From contig NZ_LZTA01000079.1 of assembly GCF_001665875.1 (NCBI RefSeq), forward strand, positions 1 through 64,000: DNA of 64,000 bases, in the 5' to 3' direction. The position numbers were made by a program, and so were the translations under genes. This DNA is from Mycobacterium sp. 852002-40037_SCH5390672. Its GTDB lineage: Bacteria > Actinomycetota > Actinomycetes > Mycobacteriales > Mycobacteriaceae. How positions within the stretch are numbered: the first letter of the stretch is position 1; each line of letters opens with the position of its first letter. Below are positions 55,890-64,000 of this stretch, one piece after another. The notes under the pieces were generated by a model. The model was given only the letters and a program-made list of their open reading frames with translations. It was not told the DNA's origin and did not search any database.

Positions 55890-57143
55890 TCAGTTCGCAG
55901 TCGCGAGTTTGGAGCGGACGCGGACCAGCGGCGGATTGGGGTTCTGTGGCTGCGGAACGGCGGCCAGGCTGAAGTCCGCGATCACGCCCGGGCGGAAGAT
56001 GAGGCACTCGGTAGAGCCACCGAACTGGAAGTAGCCCAGTTCATCTCCTTTGGCGATCCGAGTGCCCGGCTTGACGTTCGGGCTGATCATGCACGAGGAC
56101 ACCTCGGACATGCCTACGCCGAGGAAGGCGACAAGACCGATGTCCGGATCGTCGGCCTCGATGAGGATGATTGCGCGCGCGGCGACATGGGCCAAATAGG
56201 ACTGCGACGTGGTCGGGTCGACCGCTTGGGCGCCCTCCGAGTCGTCCTCGGAGTAGTAGGTACCGTCCTGGACGAATGCGCGCACGATGGTGCCGGTGAC
56301 GGGGCTATGCCAGCGGTGGTAGTTGGTGGCGCTCAAAAACGCTTGGTAGACGGTGCCGCCGACGAACTCATCGACCGCCTCGTCGTTGGCCAGCAGGTCG
56401 TTGAGTGAATAGGGTTGGCGTTTGATCCAGAAGCGGTCCTGGCGTTGCACGCCGGTGCTGATCCGGTAGGGCGTCGACTCGCAAGCACTGACGATCACTT
56501 TGTCGTTCTCAGGGCCGGCGACCGGACGGGCGGTCTCGGTGAAGCGGCGGGTGAAGAAGTCATTCCACGACGTGAAGCCCCAGTGCTCGTCGGTCGGATC
56601 GTGCACGTATTCTTCGATGCCCACCGCACGTATTGCCGCCTCGCACTTCCAGCCCGACGGCGAATCGTTCAGCACGTACAGCGAATCCGCGCTGCTGAGG
56701 AACTGACACCAGGCGTTGAGAATTTTCTTCAGCATCGCGTTGATCCGCGGATCGCGGTAGGCGGCGAACCCGGCGGGCGTGCCCATGGTCCAGTCCAGGA
56801 TCGCGTTGAGCGGCAGGGTCACCGCATTCTCGCCGAATTCGGGCGCCATGGTCAGCACCTCGTTGATCATGCGCAGCAGCTGGGGCACGTCGTGTAGGTG
56901 CCGTTTGCGATACGGCTTGCGCTCGGGCACCTGGGCGATCATCTCGTTGAGGTACAGCCGCACCACCGGATCGGCGTCGATCAACTGCTGGAACTCGATG
57001 AGCACGGGATGCAGCTCGACGTCCTCGCCGCGGCTCTGCGTCCGGTCGGTGTGGCCCTCGAGCCAGGACTCGAGATCTTCTTGGTTGGCGGGCAGCCAGC
57101 CGGCCAATTGCGGTGCGCTTCTGCTTTCACTGCGTGACGTCAT
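55890..57143 (-). CDS. Phosphatidylserine-decarboxylase family protein
   Basis: 417 aa from the ATG at 57143. An N-terminal helical domain (about 30-170, LHPVLIEFQQLIDADP, PLNAILDWTMGTPAG) precedes a PSD domain with FTSWNDFFTRRF, NYHRWHSPVTG and the self-cleavage motif G375-G-S377-T378. Cleavage before the Ser should make the pyruvoyl cofactor. It resembles the soluble PSD-related proteins rather than membrane Psd (no membrane helix seen). Substrate unknown. Convergent with ipdC, with no KstR2 box before it; M. tuberculosis has other genes here. Confidence 0.85.
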   Translation of the reverse strand: MTSRSESRSAPQLAGWLPANQEDLESWLEGHTDRTQSRGEDVELHPVLIEFQQLIDADPVVRLYLNEMIAQVPERKPYRKRHLHDVPQLLRMINEVLTMAPEFGENAVTLPLNAILDWTMGTPAGFAAYRDPRINAMLKKILNAWCQFLSSADSLYVLNDSPSGWKCEAAIRAVGIEEYVHDPTDEHWGFTSWNDFFTRRFTETARPVAGPENDKVIVSACESTPYRISTGVQRQDRFWIKRQPYSLNDLLANDEAVDEFVGGTVYQAFLSATNYHRWHSPVTGTIVRAFVQDGTYYSEDDSEGAQAVDPTTSQSYLAHVAARAIILIEADDPDIGLVAFLGVGMSEVSSCMISPNVKPGTRIAKGDELGYFQFGGSTECLIFRPGVIADFSLAAVPQPQNPNPPLVRVRSKLATAN

Positions 57144-57194
57144 AACTGGCCAGATAACCGCCGCCCGGCAATCGAAACATGGGCCAGGCATATG

Positions 57195-57265
57195 CGCGCC
57201 GAGACTGAAGCTACGCGCACTGTGCGCGGCGCGTCGTGTGGGTAGCTTCAGTGTTGCGCTACAGG
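57195..57265. terminator. Hairpin downstream of fadA6
   Basis: Perfect arms ACTGAAGCTAC (57204-57214) and GTAGCTTCAGT (57242-57252) enclose a GC-rich loop with an inner GCGCACTGTGCGC. It lies after the fadA6 stop and before the PSD-like gene on the same strand. Probable terminator of the kstR2-fadA6 transcript. It includes a GCGCCGAG word like the DUF559-linked hairpins. Confidence 0.55.
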
Positions 57266-57279
57266 GGCGTGCGTCGGGA

Positions 57280-58440
57280 TTACAGCCGCTCGATGATCGT
57301 GACGTTGGCCGTGCCGCCACCTTCGCACATCGTTTGCAGGCCATAGCGGCCGCCGATGCGCTCCAGCTCATTGAGCATGGTGGTGAACAGCTTGGCGCCG
57401 GTGGCACCCAGCGGATGGCCGAGCGCGATCGCACCACCGTTGGGGTTGACCTTCTGTGGGTCCGCCTTGATTTCCTTGAGCCAGGCCAACACCACCGGCG
57501 CGAACGCCTCGTTGATCTCGACGGTGTCGATGTCGTCGATGGACAGCCCGGCTTTGTCCAGTGCGTAGCGGGTTGCCGGGATGGGCCCGGTCAGCATGAA
57601 GACCGGGTCGGCGGCGCGAGCGCTGATGTGGTGGATGCGGGCCCTCGGCGTCAGATTGTGTGCCTTGACGGCCTTTTCGGACGCCAGCAGCACCGCACTG
57701 GCGCCGTCGGAAATCTGGCTCGCCATGGCCGCCGTCAGCCGGCCACCCTCGACCAGCGGCTTGAGCCCCGCCATCTTCTCCAGCGACGACTCGCGCGGCC
57801 CCTCGTCAACCCGGAACGGTCCGGATTCCGTTTCGACGGTGATGATCTCGTTGTCGAAGTGACCACCGCGGATGGCCGCGAACGCGCGCTCATGGCTGGT
57901 CAGCGCGTAGCGCTCCATCTCTTCGCGCGACAGGTTCCATTTCTCGGCGATCAGCTCCGAGCCGCGGAACTGCGAGATCTCCTGGTCGCCGTAGCGGTGC
58001 AGCCACTGCTTGGATTCGTTGGTCGGCGAGGTGAAGCCGAACTGCTCGCCCACCGTCATGGCCGACGAGATCGGGATCTGGCTCATGTTCTGCACGCCGC
58101 CCGCGACGATCAGATCGGCGGTACCGGACAGGACCGCTTGTGCACCAAAGGAGATCGCCTGCTGGCTGGAGCCACACTGCCGGTCGACGGTGACGCCGGG
58201 AACCTCTTCGGGATAGCCGGCGGCCAGCCAGGAGAGCCGGGCGATGTTGCCCGCCTGCGCGCCGATGGCATCGACACAGCCGGCGATCACGTCATCGACG
58301 GCAGCGGGGTCGACGTCGACCCGGTCGAGTAGTCCGCGCCATCCCAGGGCACCCAGATCCAAAGGATGTATCCCGGCCAGCGAGCCGCCGCGTTTGCCGA
58401 CCGCGGTACGCACAGCGTCGATGACGTATGCCTCTGCCAT
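57280..58440 (-). CDS. fadA6: FadA6, thiolase of the HIP pathway
   Basis: 386 aa, the length of M. tuberculosis FadA6. Nucleophile Cys89 in DRQCGSSQQA, NEAFAPV, GHPLGATGAK and MCEGGGTANV. Acts late in C/D-ring breakdown as a 3-ketoacyl-CoA thiolase. It starts three bases after kstR2, so regulator and enzyme share a transcript. Confidence 0.94.
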   Translation of the reverse strand: MAEAYVIDAVRTAVGKRGGSLAGIHPLDLGALGWRGLLDRVDVDPAAVDDVIAGCVDAIGAQAGNIARLSWLAAGYPEEVPGVTVDRQCGSSQQAISFGAQAVLSGTADLIVAGGVQNMSQIPISSAMTVGEQFGFTSPTNESKQWLHRYGDQEISQFRGSELIAEKWNLSREEMERYALTSHERAFAAIRGGHFDNEIITVETESGPFRVDEGPRESSLEKMAGLKPLVEGGRLTAAMASQISDGASAVLLASEKAVKAHNLTPRARIHHISARAADPVFMLTGPIPATRYALDKAGLSIDDIDTVEINEAFAPVVLAWLKEIKADPQKVNPNGGAIALGHPLGATGAKLFTTMLNELERIGGRYGLQTMCEGGGTANVTIIERL

Positions 58441-58443
58441 CTT

Positions 58444-59046
58444 TCAGACTCCTTCTTTGGTAATTCCGCCAAGAACGATGGCGAGGTATTGCTGACCGAC
58501 TTGTTCGGCGGTGAGCGGTCCGCCCGGCTGATACCAGCGCACTGAGACCCACGTGGTGTCCCGGATGAAGCGGTAGATCAGATCGACGTCGAGGTCGGGC
58601 CGAAAGCAGCCCTGCTCGACGCCCTGATTGAGCAATTCGAGCCAGATCTTGCGTTGTTGCCGGTTCATGTCCTCGATGTAGGAGAACCGGGGCTGGGACA
58701 AGAGCCGTTGGGCTTCGTCCTGGTAGATGACGACCTGCGCGTGCCGGTGCTCGATCGCCTCGAATGAGGCCATGAACAATCCCTTGAGCCGTTCCACCGG
58801 GTTGGCCTGGCTGTCCACGATCTCGCGGTAGCGGGCGAACAACCAGTCCAGGAAACTTCGCAACAGCTCGTCGACCATCTCCTCTTTGGAGGAGAAGTGG
58901 TGATACAGGCTGCCGGACAGAATGCCGGCGCTGTCGGCGATGTCGCGAACGGTGGTGGCACGCAGTCCACGCTCGGCGAACATCGTCGCGGCAAGCTCCA
59001 GGAGCTCGTCTCGCCGGCTGTTGGCCTGACCGGGCACTCGGTCCAC
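58444..59046 (-). CDS. kstR2: KstR2, TetR-family repressor of the HIP regulon
   Basis: 200 aa from a GTG at 59046, same length as M. tuberculosis KstR2. N-terminal helix-turn-helix (about 29-49, TTVRDIADSAGILSGSLYHHF), then an all-helical ligand domain that in known KstR2 binds HIP-CoA, the product of FadD3. A KstR2 box 15 bases upstream indicates autoregulation. The other two boxes in the window lie at 52337 and 62360. Confidence 0.95.
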   Translation of the reverse strand: MDRVPGQANSRRDELLELAATMFAERGLRATTVRDIADSAGILSGSLYHHFSSKEEMVDELLRSFLDWLFARYREIVDSQANPVERLKGLFMASFEAIEHRHAQVVIYQDEAQRLLSQPRFSYIEDMNRQQRKIWLELLNQGVEQGCFRPDLDVDLIYRFIRDTTWVSVRWYQPGGPLTAEQVGQQYLAIVLGGITKEGV

Positions 59047-59061
59047 CCGATCAGAGTATCA

Positions 59062-59075
59062 ACCAAGCGCTTGCT
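59062..59075. promoter_or_regulatory. KstR2 operator upstream of kstR2
   Basis: ACCAAGCGCTTGCT, matching AnCAAGnnCTTGnT, 15 bases before the kstR2 start codon. Autoregulation is expected. Confidence 0.88.
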
Positions 59076-59118
59076 TGGCCACCGGGTGTGGGTTTTCGTC
59101 CGGGCGTCGCCAAGGGTG

Positions 59119-60294
59119 TCAGCGCAGCGAGACCACCGGCGGGCTCTGTGACTCGTCGGCGTTGCCGGACACGAAGGTGTTCACAACGCTCGTTTTGGTG
59201 CCGCCCGATCGGGTCTGGGCGGTCAGCGGGAAGTTGACCGACCCGGAGAAGGACGCCTCGAGACGGAAGGGGTCGAACAGATTGATCTTGAGGCCGCTGA
59301 GGTCCGGTTTACCCCAGGCCGCGGTCCCGTCCACCAGGTCGTAGTCGAAGGCGTGCTGGGGGCAGTCGGCCGGTCGCAGCTGGGTCGAGTTCGCGCAATT
59401 CCCCAGCGCCGCCGATATCGCGGAACTGGTCGCGGACAACCCGTTGTCGCTGAGTTTGAATTCCAGGTCGTTGAAGTACCCACCCGATGTCGTCAGATTG
59501 TCAAGCAGGAAGGGCTTTTTGGGGCTGACGGCCAAATTCGGGTTGCTGCTGGCGACATCGAGCCAACCGGGAAAGACGTAGATCGGCGCGGTGCCGACGG
59601 GCTTGCCGAAGAACGTCGCGGTTTTGACGGCGGCCTGCTCGATGCCCGCGTTGAGCGTGTCCACCTTGATCGCGGCGTGGTCGAGCTTCCAGTCGTTGCC
59701 GGCCTTCTTGATCGACATGGTCACATCCGAGGTGTTGTCGCCGAATTTCGCCGAAACATGTACCTGCCCGAAACCGAAACCGCGAGCGGAATTGTCGTCA
59801 AGGATCTTGATGTCGGTGATCGGCCACCGCGCGATCTGCCGTTTGAGGATGTCGTCTGTCAGAAACTCTTTCGACGCCGGCTGGTCCGTGCTGTACGTCA
59901 ACGCGGCTTGCGCATCGCCGCGGGCAAGCGCTTCGAGGTAGCCCTTGGCGGCATCACCGGCGCTGCCGGATCCGCCGCCGCCGCTGACTACCGCGATCAC
60001 GGCGATGACGACCACGACAAGCACGACGGCGGCCACGCTCAGCCCGATGATCAACGGCTTGCGGTTGCGCCGACCGGGGCCGCCGTGCGGCCCGTTGAAG
60101 TGGGCGACGGTGACCGGCGGTGGCGAGGACCACGACCCGTATGCGGGCTGCTCAAAAGGGGTTGCCTGACCCCCGTGACCCCACTGCTGCGGCCAGCCCG
60201 CGTCGGATTGCCAGGGGGCACCCGGAGGCTGACCGGGTGCGCTTGCCGGAGGCGGGTTCTCACCCCACGGTCGATGACCCGGTCCGTCGCTCAC
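59119..60294 (-). CDS. Single-pass membrane protein with Pro-rich cytoplasmic N-terminus
   Basis: 391 aa, GTG start with GGGAGG five bases upstream. Residues 1-75 are Pro/Gly/Trp-rich. Residues 80-103 form one membrane helix followed by a Gly/Ser hinge. The outer part begins with a DUF4878-like helix (GDAAKGYLEALARGDAQAALTYS) and an NTF2-like region. Further out it has Cys at ALGNCANS and PADCPQH that could form a disulfide. Function unknown; M. tuberculosis has PPE64 at this place. It is flanked by HIP genes but has no KstR2 box of its own. Confidence 0.82.
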   Translation of the reverse strand: MSDGPGHRPWGENPPPASAPGQPPGAPWQSDAGWPQQWGHGGQATPFEQPAYGSWSSPPPVTVAHFNGPHGGPGRRNRKPLIIGLSVAAVVLVVVVIAVIAVVSGGGGSGSAGDAAKGYLEALARGDAQAALTYSTDQPASKEFLTDDILKRQIARWPITDIKILDDNSARGFGFGQVHVSAKFGDNTSDVTMSIKKAGNDWKLDHAAIKVDTLNAGIEQAAVKTATFFGKPVGTAPIYVFPGWLDVASSNPNLAVSPKKPFLLDNLTTSGGYFNDLEFKLSDNGLSATSSAISAALGNCANSTQLRPADCPQHAFDYDLVDGTAAWGKPDLSGLKINLFDPFRLEASFSGSVNFPLTAQTRSGGTKTSVVNTFVSGNADESQSPPVVSLR

Positions 60295-60376
60295 TGCGCC
60301 CTCCCACCTGCGTCAACCGCGTTGGTCGACAATTGTAAACACGTCGCGGGCTTGCGCTAGTCAGCGATATCGCAGC

Positions 60377-61165
60377 TCACGGATGCTGGCTGGATACCGA
60401 GATGACCTCGCCGGTCAAGTAGCTCGAGTAGTCGCTGGCGAGGAACGCGATGGTGGCCGCCACCTCCCACGGTTCGGCGGCCCGACCGAAGGCTTCGCCG
60501 GCCGACAGCCGGTCCAGCAACTCCGACGACGACGTCTTCTCCAGGAACTTGTGTCGCGCGATGCTCGGTGACACGGCGTTGATCCGGACGTCGTACTCAG
60601 CGGCTTCGATTGCGCTGCAACGGGTCAACGCCATCACGCCGGCCTTGGCGGCCGCATAGTGCGCCTGCGAGTGCTGAGCCCGCCAGCCCAGGACGCTGGC
60701 GTTGTTGACGATCACCCCGCCGTGCGGCGCTTCGCGGAAGTAGCGCAGCGCGGCTCGGGTGGCACGAAACACCGACGTGAGGGTGACGTCCAGGACGCGG
60801 TCCCATTCGTCGTCGGTCATGTCGACCACCGGCGTCTGTCCGCCCAGCCCGGCGTTGTTCACCAGGACGTCGATGCGTCCCATCCGCGCGGTGGCCGACG
60901 CGAACAGCGCATCGATCTGCGCGGTGGACGTCACGTCGCACAGCACGCTTTCGACCCTGCCCTGCCCGAGCGCGGTGAGCTCGTCGGCGGTCTCCCCCAG
61001 CCGGCGTTCGTGGTGGTCGGAGATCACCACGTCGGCTCCCTCGGCCAGTGCCCGTCGTGCCGTCGACGCACCGATACCGGTGCCCGCGGCCGCCGTGACC
61101 ACCACCACCTTGCCCTGCAGAAGACCGTGTCCGGCAATCTCTTTCGGGGCTTCGGACAGACTCAT
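60377..61165 (-). CDS. ipdF: IpdF, SDR dehydrogenase of the HIP pathway
   Basis: 262 aa from the ATG at 61165 with AGGAGGAAGC upstream, same length as M. tuberculosis IpdF. Cofactor loop TAAAGTGIG (Ala replaces the usual Gly after Thr), NNAG (103-106), Ser157, Tyr170, Lys174. IpdF oxidises the 5-hydroxy group of the hydroxylated HIP-CoA intermediate. It follows fadE30 by 28 bases. Confidence 0.93.
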   Translation of the reverse strand: MSLSEAPKEIAGHGLLQGKVVVVTAAAGTGIGASTARRALAEGADVVISDHHERRLGETADELTALGQGRVESVLCDVTSTAQIDALFASATARMGRIDVLVNNAGLGGQTPVVDMTDDEWDRVLDVTLTSVFRATRAALRYFREAPHGGVIVNNASVLGWRAQHSQAHYAAAKAGVMALTRCSAIEAAEYDVRINAVSPSIARHKFLEKTSSSELLDRLSAGEAFGRAAEPWEVAATIAFLASDYSSYLTGEVISVSSQHP

Positions 61166-61193
61166 GCTTCCTCCTGCGTCTTCGCGCAAGCGC

Positions 61194-62342
<1,149 letters not shown>

Positions 62343-62359
62343 GCCCTGTAGGCTAACCT

Positions 62360-62373
62360 ACCAAGCACTTGCT
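62360..62373. promoter_or_regulatory. KstR2 operator between fadE30 and fadD3
   Basis: ACCAAGCACTTGCT, matching AnCAAGnnCTTGnT, in the gap between divergent fadE30 and fadD3. Confidence 0.88.
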
Positions 62374-62385
62374 TTGTAGCTCGGT

Positions 62386-62418
62386 GACGATGCGCCGCGG
62401 AGCGGCGTGAGGAGAAAT
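62386..62418 (+). repeat. Dispersed GTGAGGAG repeat in the fadD3 leader
   Basis: GACGATGCGCCGCGGAGCGG then CGTGAGGAGAAAT: same frame as the elements at 24432 and 33029 with a small GCCGC/GCGGC hairpin in the middle. It lies in the untranslated leader between the KstR2 box and the fadD3 start. Confidence 0.45.
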
Positions 62419-62459
62419 CGAGCGATCACATCGCGCTAGCGTCGCTACAGGAGCTTTCG

Positions 62460-63995
62460 ATGACCAACGATCCGCGCACGGTGCCCGCGGCGCTGGATCG
62501 TTTCGCGCTCCAGCTGCCCGATCACGACGCGTTGATCACCGACGACCGGTCCTTCACCGCCGCCGGCTTGCGCAACGACGTGCATCGGGCCGCCGCCGCC
62601 CTCATCGACCTCGGCGTGCGGGCGGGTGACCGGGTGGCCGTCTGGTCGCCGAACACCTGGCATTGGGTGGTGGCCTGCCTGGCCATCCACCACGCCGGGG
62701 CCGCGATGGTGCCGCTGAACACCCGATACACCGCCGCCGAGGCCAGCGACATCCTGGCCCGCACCGGCGCGCCGGTCCTGTTCGGAATGGGCCGATTCCT
62801 GGGTAACGATCGCCTTGCCGATCTGGACCGTGCGGCGCTGCCCGCATTGCGGCACATCGTGCGGATACCGATCGACGCGGACGACGGAACGTGGGACGAA
62901 TTCATCGCCCGCGGCGGCGACCTCGACGCGGTCGCCGCCCGTACGTCCGCCGTCGTTCCCGATGACGTCAGCGACATCCTCTTCACGTCCGGTACGACCG
63001 GACGCAGCAAAGGCGTGCTGTGCGCACACCGGCAGTCCCTGTCGGCCTCGGCGTCCTGGGCGGCCAACGGCAAGATCACCAGTGACGACCGCTACCTGTG
63101 CATCAACCCGTTCTTTCACAACTTCGGCTACAAGGCCGGCATCCTGGCCTGCCTGCAGACCGGCGCGACGCTGATCCCCCATCTGACCTTCGACCCGCTG
63201 CGCGCGCTGCAAGCCATTGAGCAGCACCGCATCACCGTGCTGCCCGGGCCGCCCACCATCTACCAAACGCTGCTGGACCATCCGGCACGCAATGACTACG
63301 ACCTAAGCTCACTGCGGTTCGCGGTGACCGGGGCCGCGACCGTGCCGGTCGTGCTGGTCGAGCGCATGCAATCCGAGCTCGACATCGACATCGTGCTGAC
63401 CGCCTACGGGCTGACCGAGGCCAATGGCATGGGGACCATGTGCCGCGCCGACGACGACGCGGTTACCGTGGCCACCACCTGCGGCCGCCCGTTCGCCGAC
63501 TTCGAACTACGCATCGACGCCGAGACGCCCGGGGAATCGGGCGAGGTCTTGCTGCGCGGTCCGAACGTGATGCTGGGCTACCTGGAAGACCCGGAGGCCA
63601 CCGCGGCCGCCATCGACGCGGACGGGTGGCTGCACACCGGTGACATCGGCGCCGTCGACGCCGCCGGCAACCTGCGCATCACCGATCGGCTGAAAGACAT
63701 GTACATCTGCGGTGGATTCAATGTCTATCCCGCCGAGGTCGAACAGGTGTTGGCCCGAATGGACGGCGTGGCCGACGCCGCGGTGATCGGAGTTCCCGAC
63801 GAGCGGCTCGGCGAAGTCGGCCGGGCGTATCTGGTGGCCCGGCCCGGCGCCGAACTCGACGAGCAATCGGTGATCGCTTACACCCGTGAGCATTTGGCGA
63901 ACTTCAAGGCGCCGCGCTCGGTGCGGTTCGTCGACGCGTTGCCGCGCAATGCCGGCGGCAAGGTGGTCAAACCACAACTGCGGGAGCTGGACTGA
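62460..63995 (+). CDS. fadD3: FadD3, HIP-CoA synthetase
   Basis: 511 aa, ATG preceded by AGGAG six bases away. Adenylate-forming enzyme: ATP loop ILFTSGTTGRSKGVL, then TAYGLTEANGMGTM and the hinge DGWLHTGDIGAVDAAGNLRITDRLKD with GGFNVYPAEVE. FadD3 makes HIP-CoA, the first step of C/D-ring breakdown, and HIP-CoA is the effector of KstR2. The C-terminal Lys for adenylation is in RNAGGKVVKPQL. Confidence 0.95.
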   Translation: MTNDPRTVPAALDRFALQLPDHDALITDDRSFTAAGLRNDVHRAAAALIDLGVRAGDRVAVWSPNTWHWVVACLAIHHAGAAMVPLNTRYTAAEASDILARTGAPVLFGMGRFLGNDRLADLDRAALPALRHIVRIPIDADDGTWDEFIARGGDLDAVAARTSAVVPDDVSDILFTSGTTGRSKGVLCAHRQSLSASASWAANGKITSDDRYLCINPFFHNFGYKAGILACLQTGATLIPHLTFDPLRALQAIEQHRITVLPGPPTIYQTLLDHPARNDYDLSSLRFAVTGAATVPVVLVERMQSELDIDIVLTAYGLTEANGMGTMCRADDDAVTVATTCGRPFADFELRIDAETPGESGEVLLRGPNVMLGYLEDPEATAAAIDADGWLHTGDIGAVDAAGNLRITDRLKDMYICGGFNVYPAEVEQVLARMDGVADAAVIGVPDERLGEVGRAYLVARPGAELDEQSVIAYTREHLANFKAPRSVRFVDALPRNAGGKVVKPQLRELD

Positions 63996-64000
63996 TGGAT
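63995..64000 (+). CDS. Start of a gene overlapping fadD3 (probably fadE31)
   Basis: An ATG shares one base with the fadD3 stop (TGATG) and only two codons (Met-Asp) lie in the window. In M. tuberculosis fadE31 follows fadD3. The call is by synteny only. Confidence 0.35.

Noticed and set aside
56779..58332. 517-codon plus-strand frame opposite the PSD-like gene and fadA6
   Set aside because: Crosses an intergenic hairpin and two real minus-strand genes, with no family match.

Overview
The window is about 64 kb of high-GC actinobacterial DNA that I read as the sterol (cholesterol) uptake and catabolism locus of a Mycobacterium that is not M. tuberculosis. Gene order follows the M. tuberculosis Rv3493c to Rv3561 block closely (assignments rest on recognised protein sequence and synteny, no search was run). 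The PE_PGRS and PPE genes that interrupt this block in M. tuberculosis are absent, and other small accessory genes lie in their place. The first ~90 bases are G and C homopolymer runs and look like an assembly or contig-end artefact.

Layout. 1-9639 (minus): the mce4 sterol importer, yrbE4A-yrbE4B-mce4A-B-C-D-lprN-mce4F plus the start of a Mce-associated gene. 9875-15059: hsd4A and fdxD (minus), divergent from fadE26-fadE27-fadD17 (plus). 15119-19365: accessory genes (small Pro-rich secreted protein, a 22-codon leader ORF coupled to a beta-lactamase-fold serine hydrolase, an amidohydrolase-ilvX pair, a fructosamine-kinase-like gene). 19396-29333: fadD19/echA19, cyp142, an acetoacetate-decarboxylase-like gene, an LLM-class oxidoreductase, then a DUF35 protein with ltp4, ltp3 and an NTF2-like protein. 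29330-35384: gamma-carbonic-anhydrase-like gene, kshA, a CxxC protein, sulfotransferase, SDR, an Rv3531c homologue and a small secreted protein. 35447-40870: hsaEGF divergent from kstD and a MaoC hydratase. 41946-49194: ltp2-chsH1-chsH2-fadE29-fadE28-cyp125 divergent from fadA5. 49218-50610: an NTF2-like gene and two tandem ddn-type deazaflavin reductases. 50607-63995: the ring C/D (HIP) genes: two SDRs divergent from echA20-ipdA-ipdB-ipdC, a phosphatidylserine-decarboxylase-like gene, fadA6-kstR2, a membrane protein, ipdF-fadE30 divergent from fadD3.

Together these genes import sterol (Mce4), activate and shorten the side chain (CYP125/CYP142, FadD17/19, FadE26-29, EchA19, ChsH1/H2, Ltp2, FadA5), open rings A/B (KstD, KshA, HsaEFG) and degrade the C/D-ring propionate (FadD3, IpdF, FadE30, EchA20, IpdAB, IpdC, FadA6). 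Two regulons can be read from the DNA. KstR-type boxes (core AACnnGTT, best form TAGAACGTGTTCTA) lie in the side-chain and ring A/B part. KstR2-type boxes (ACCAAGnnCTTGCT) lie only in the 52-62 kb part, next to kstR2.

The least explained items are: two perfect KstR boxes in a convergent intergenic region with no gene start; a DUF559 nuclease-like gene and an internally deleted copy of it 19 kb away, both bracketed by hairpins sharing a GCCGAGCGT word; a leader ORF coupled to a serine hydrolase; and a tandem ddn pair.
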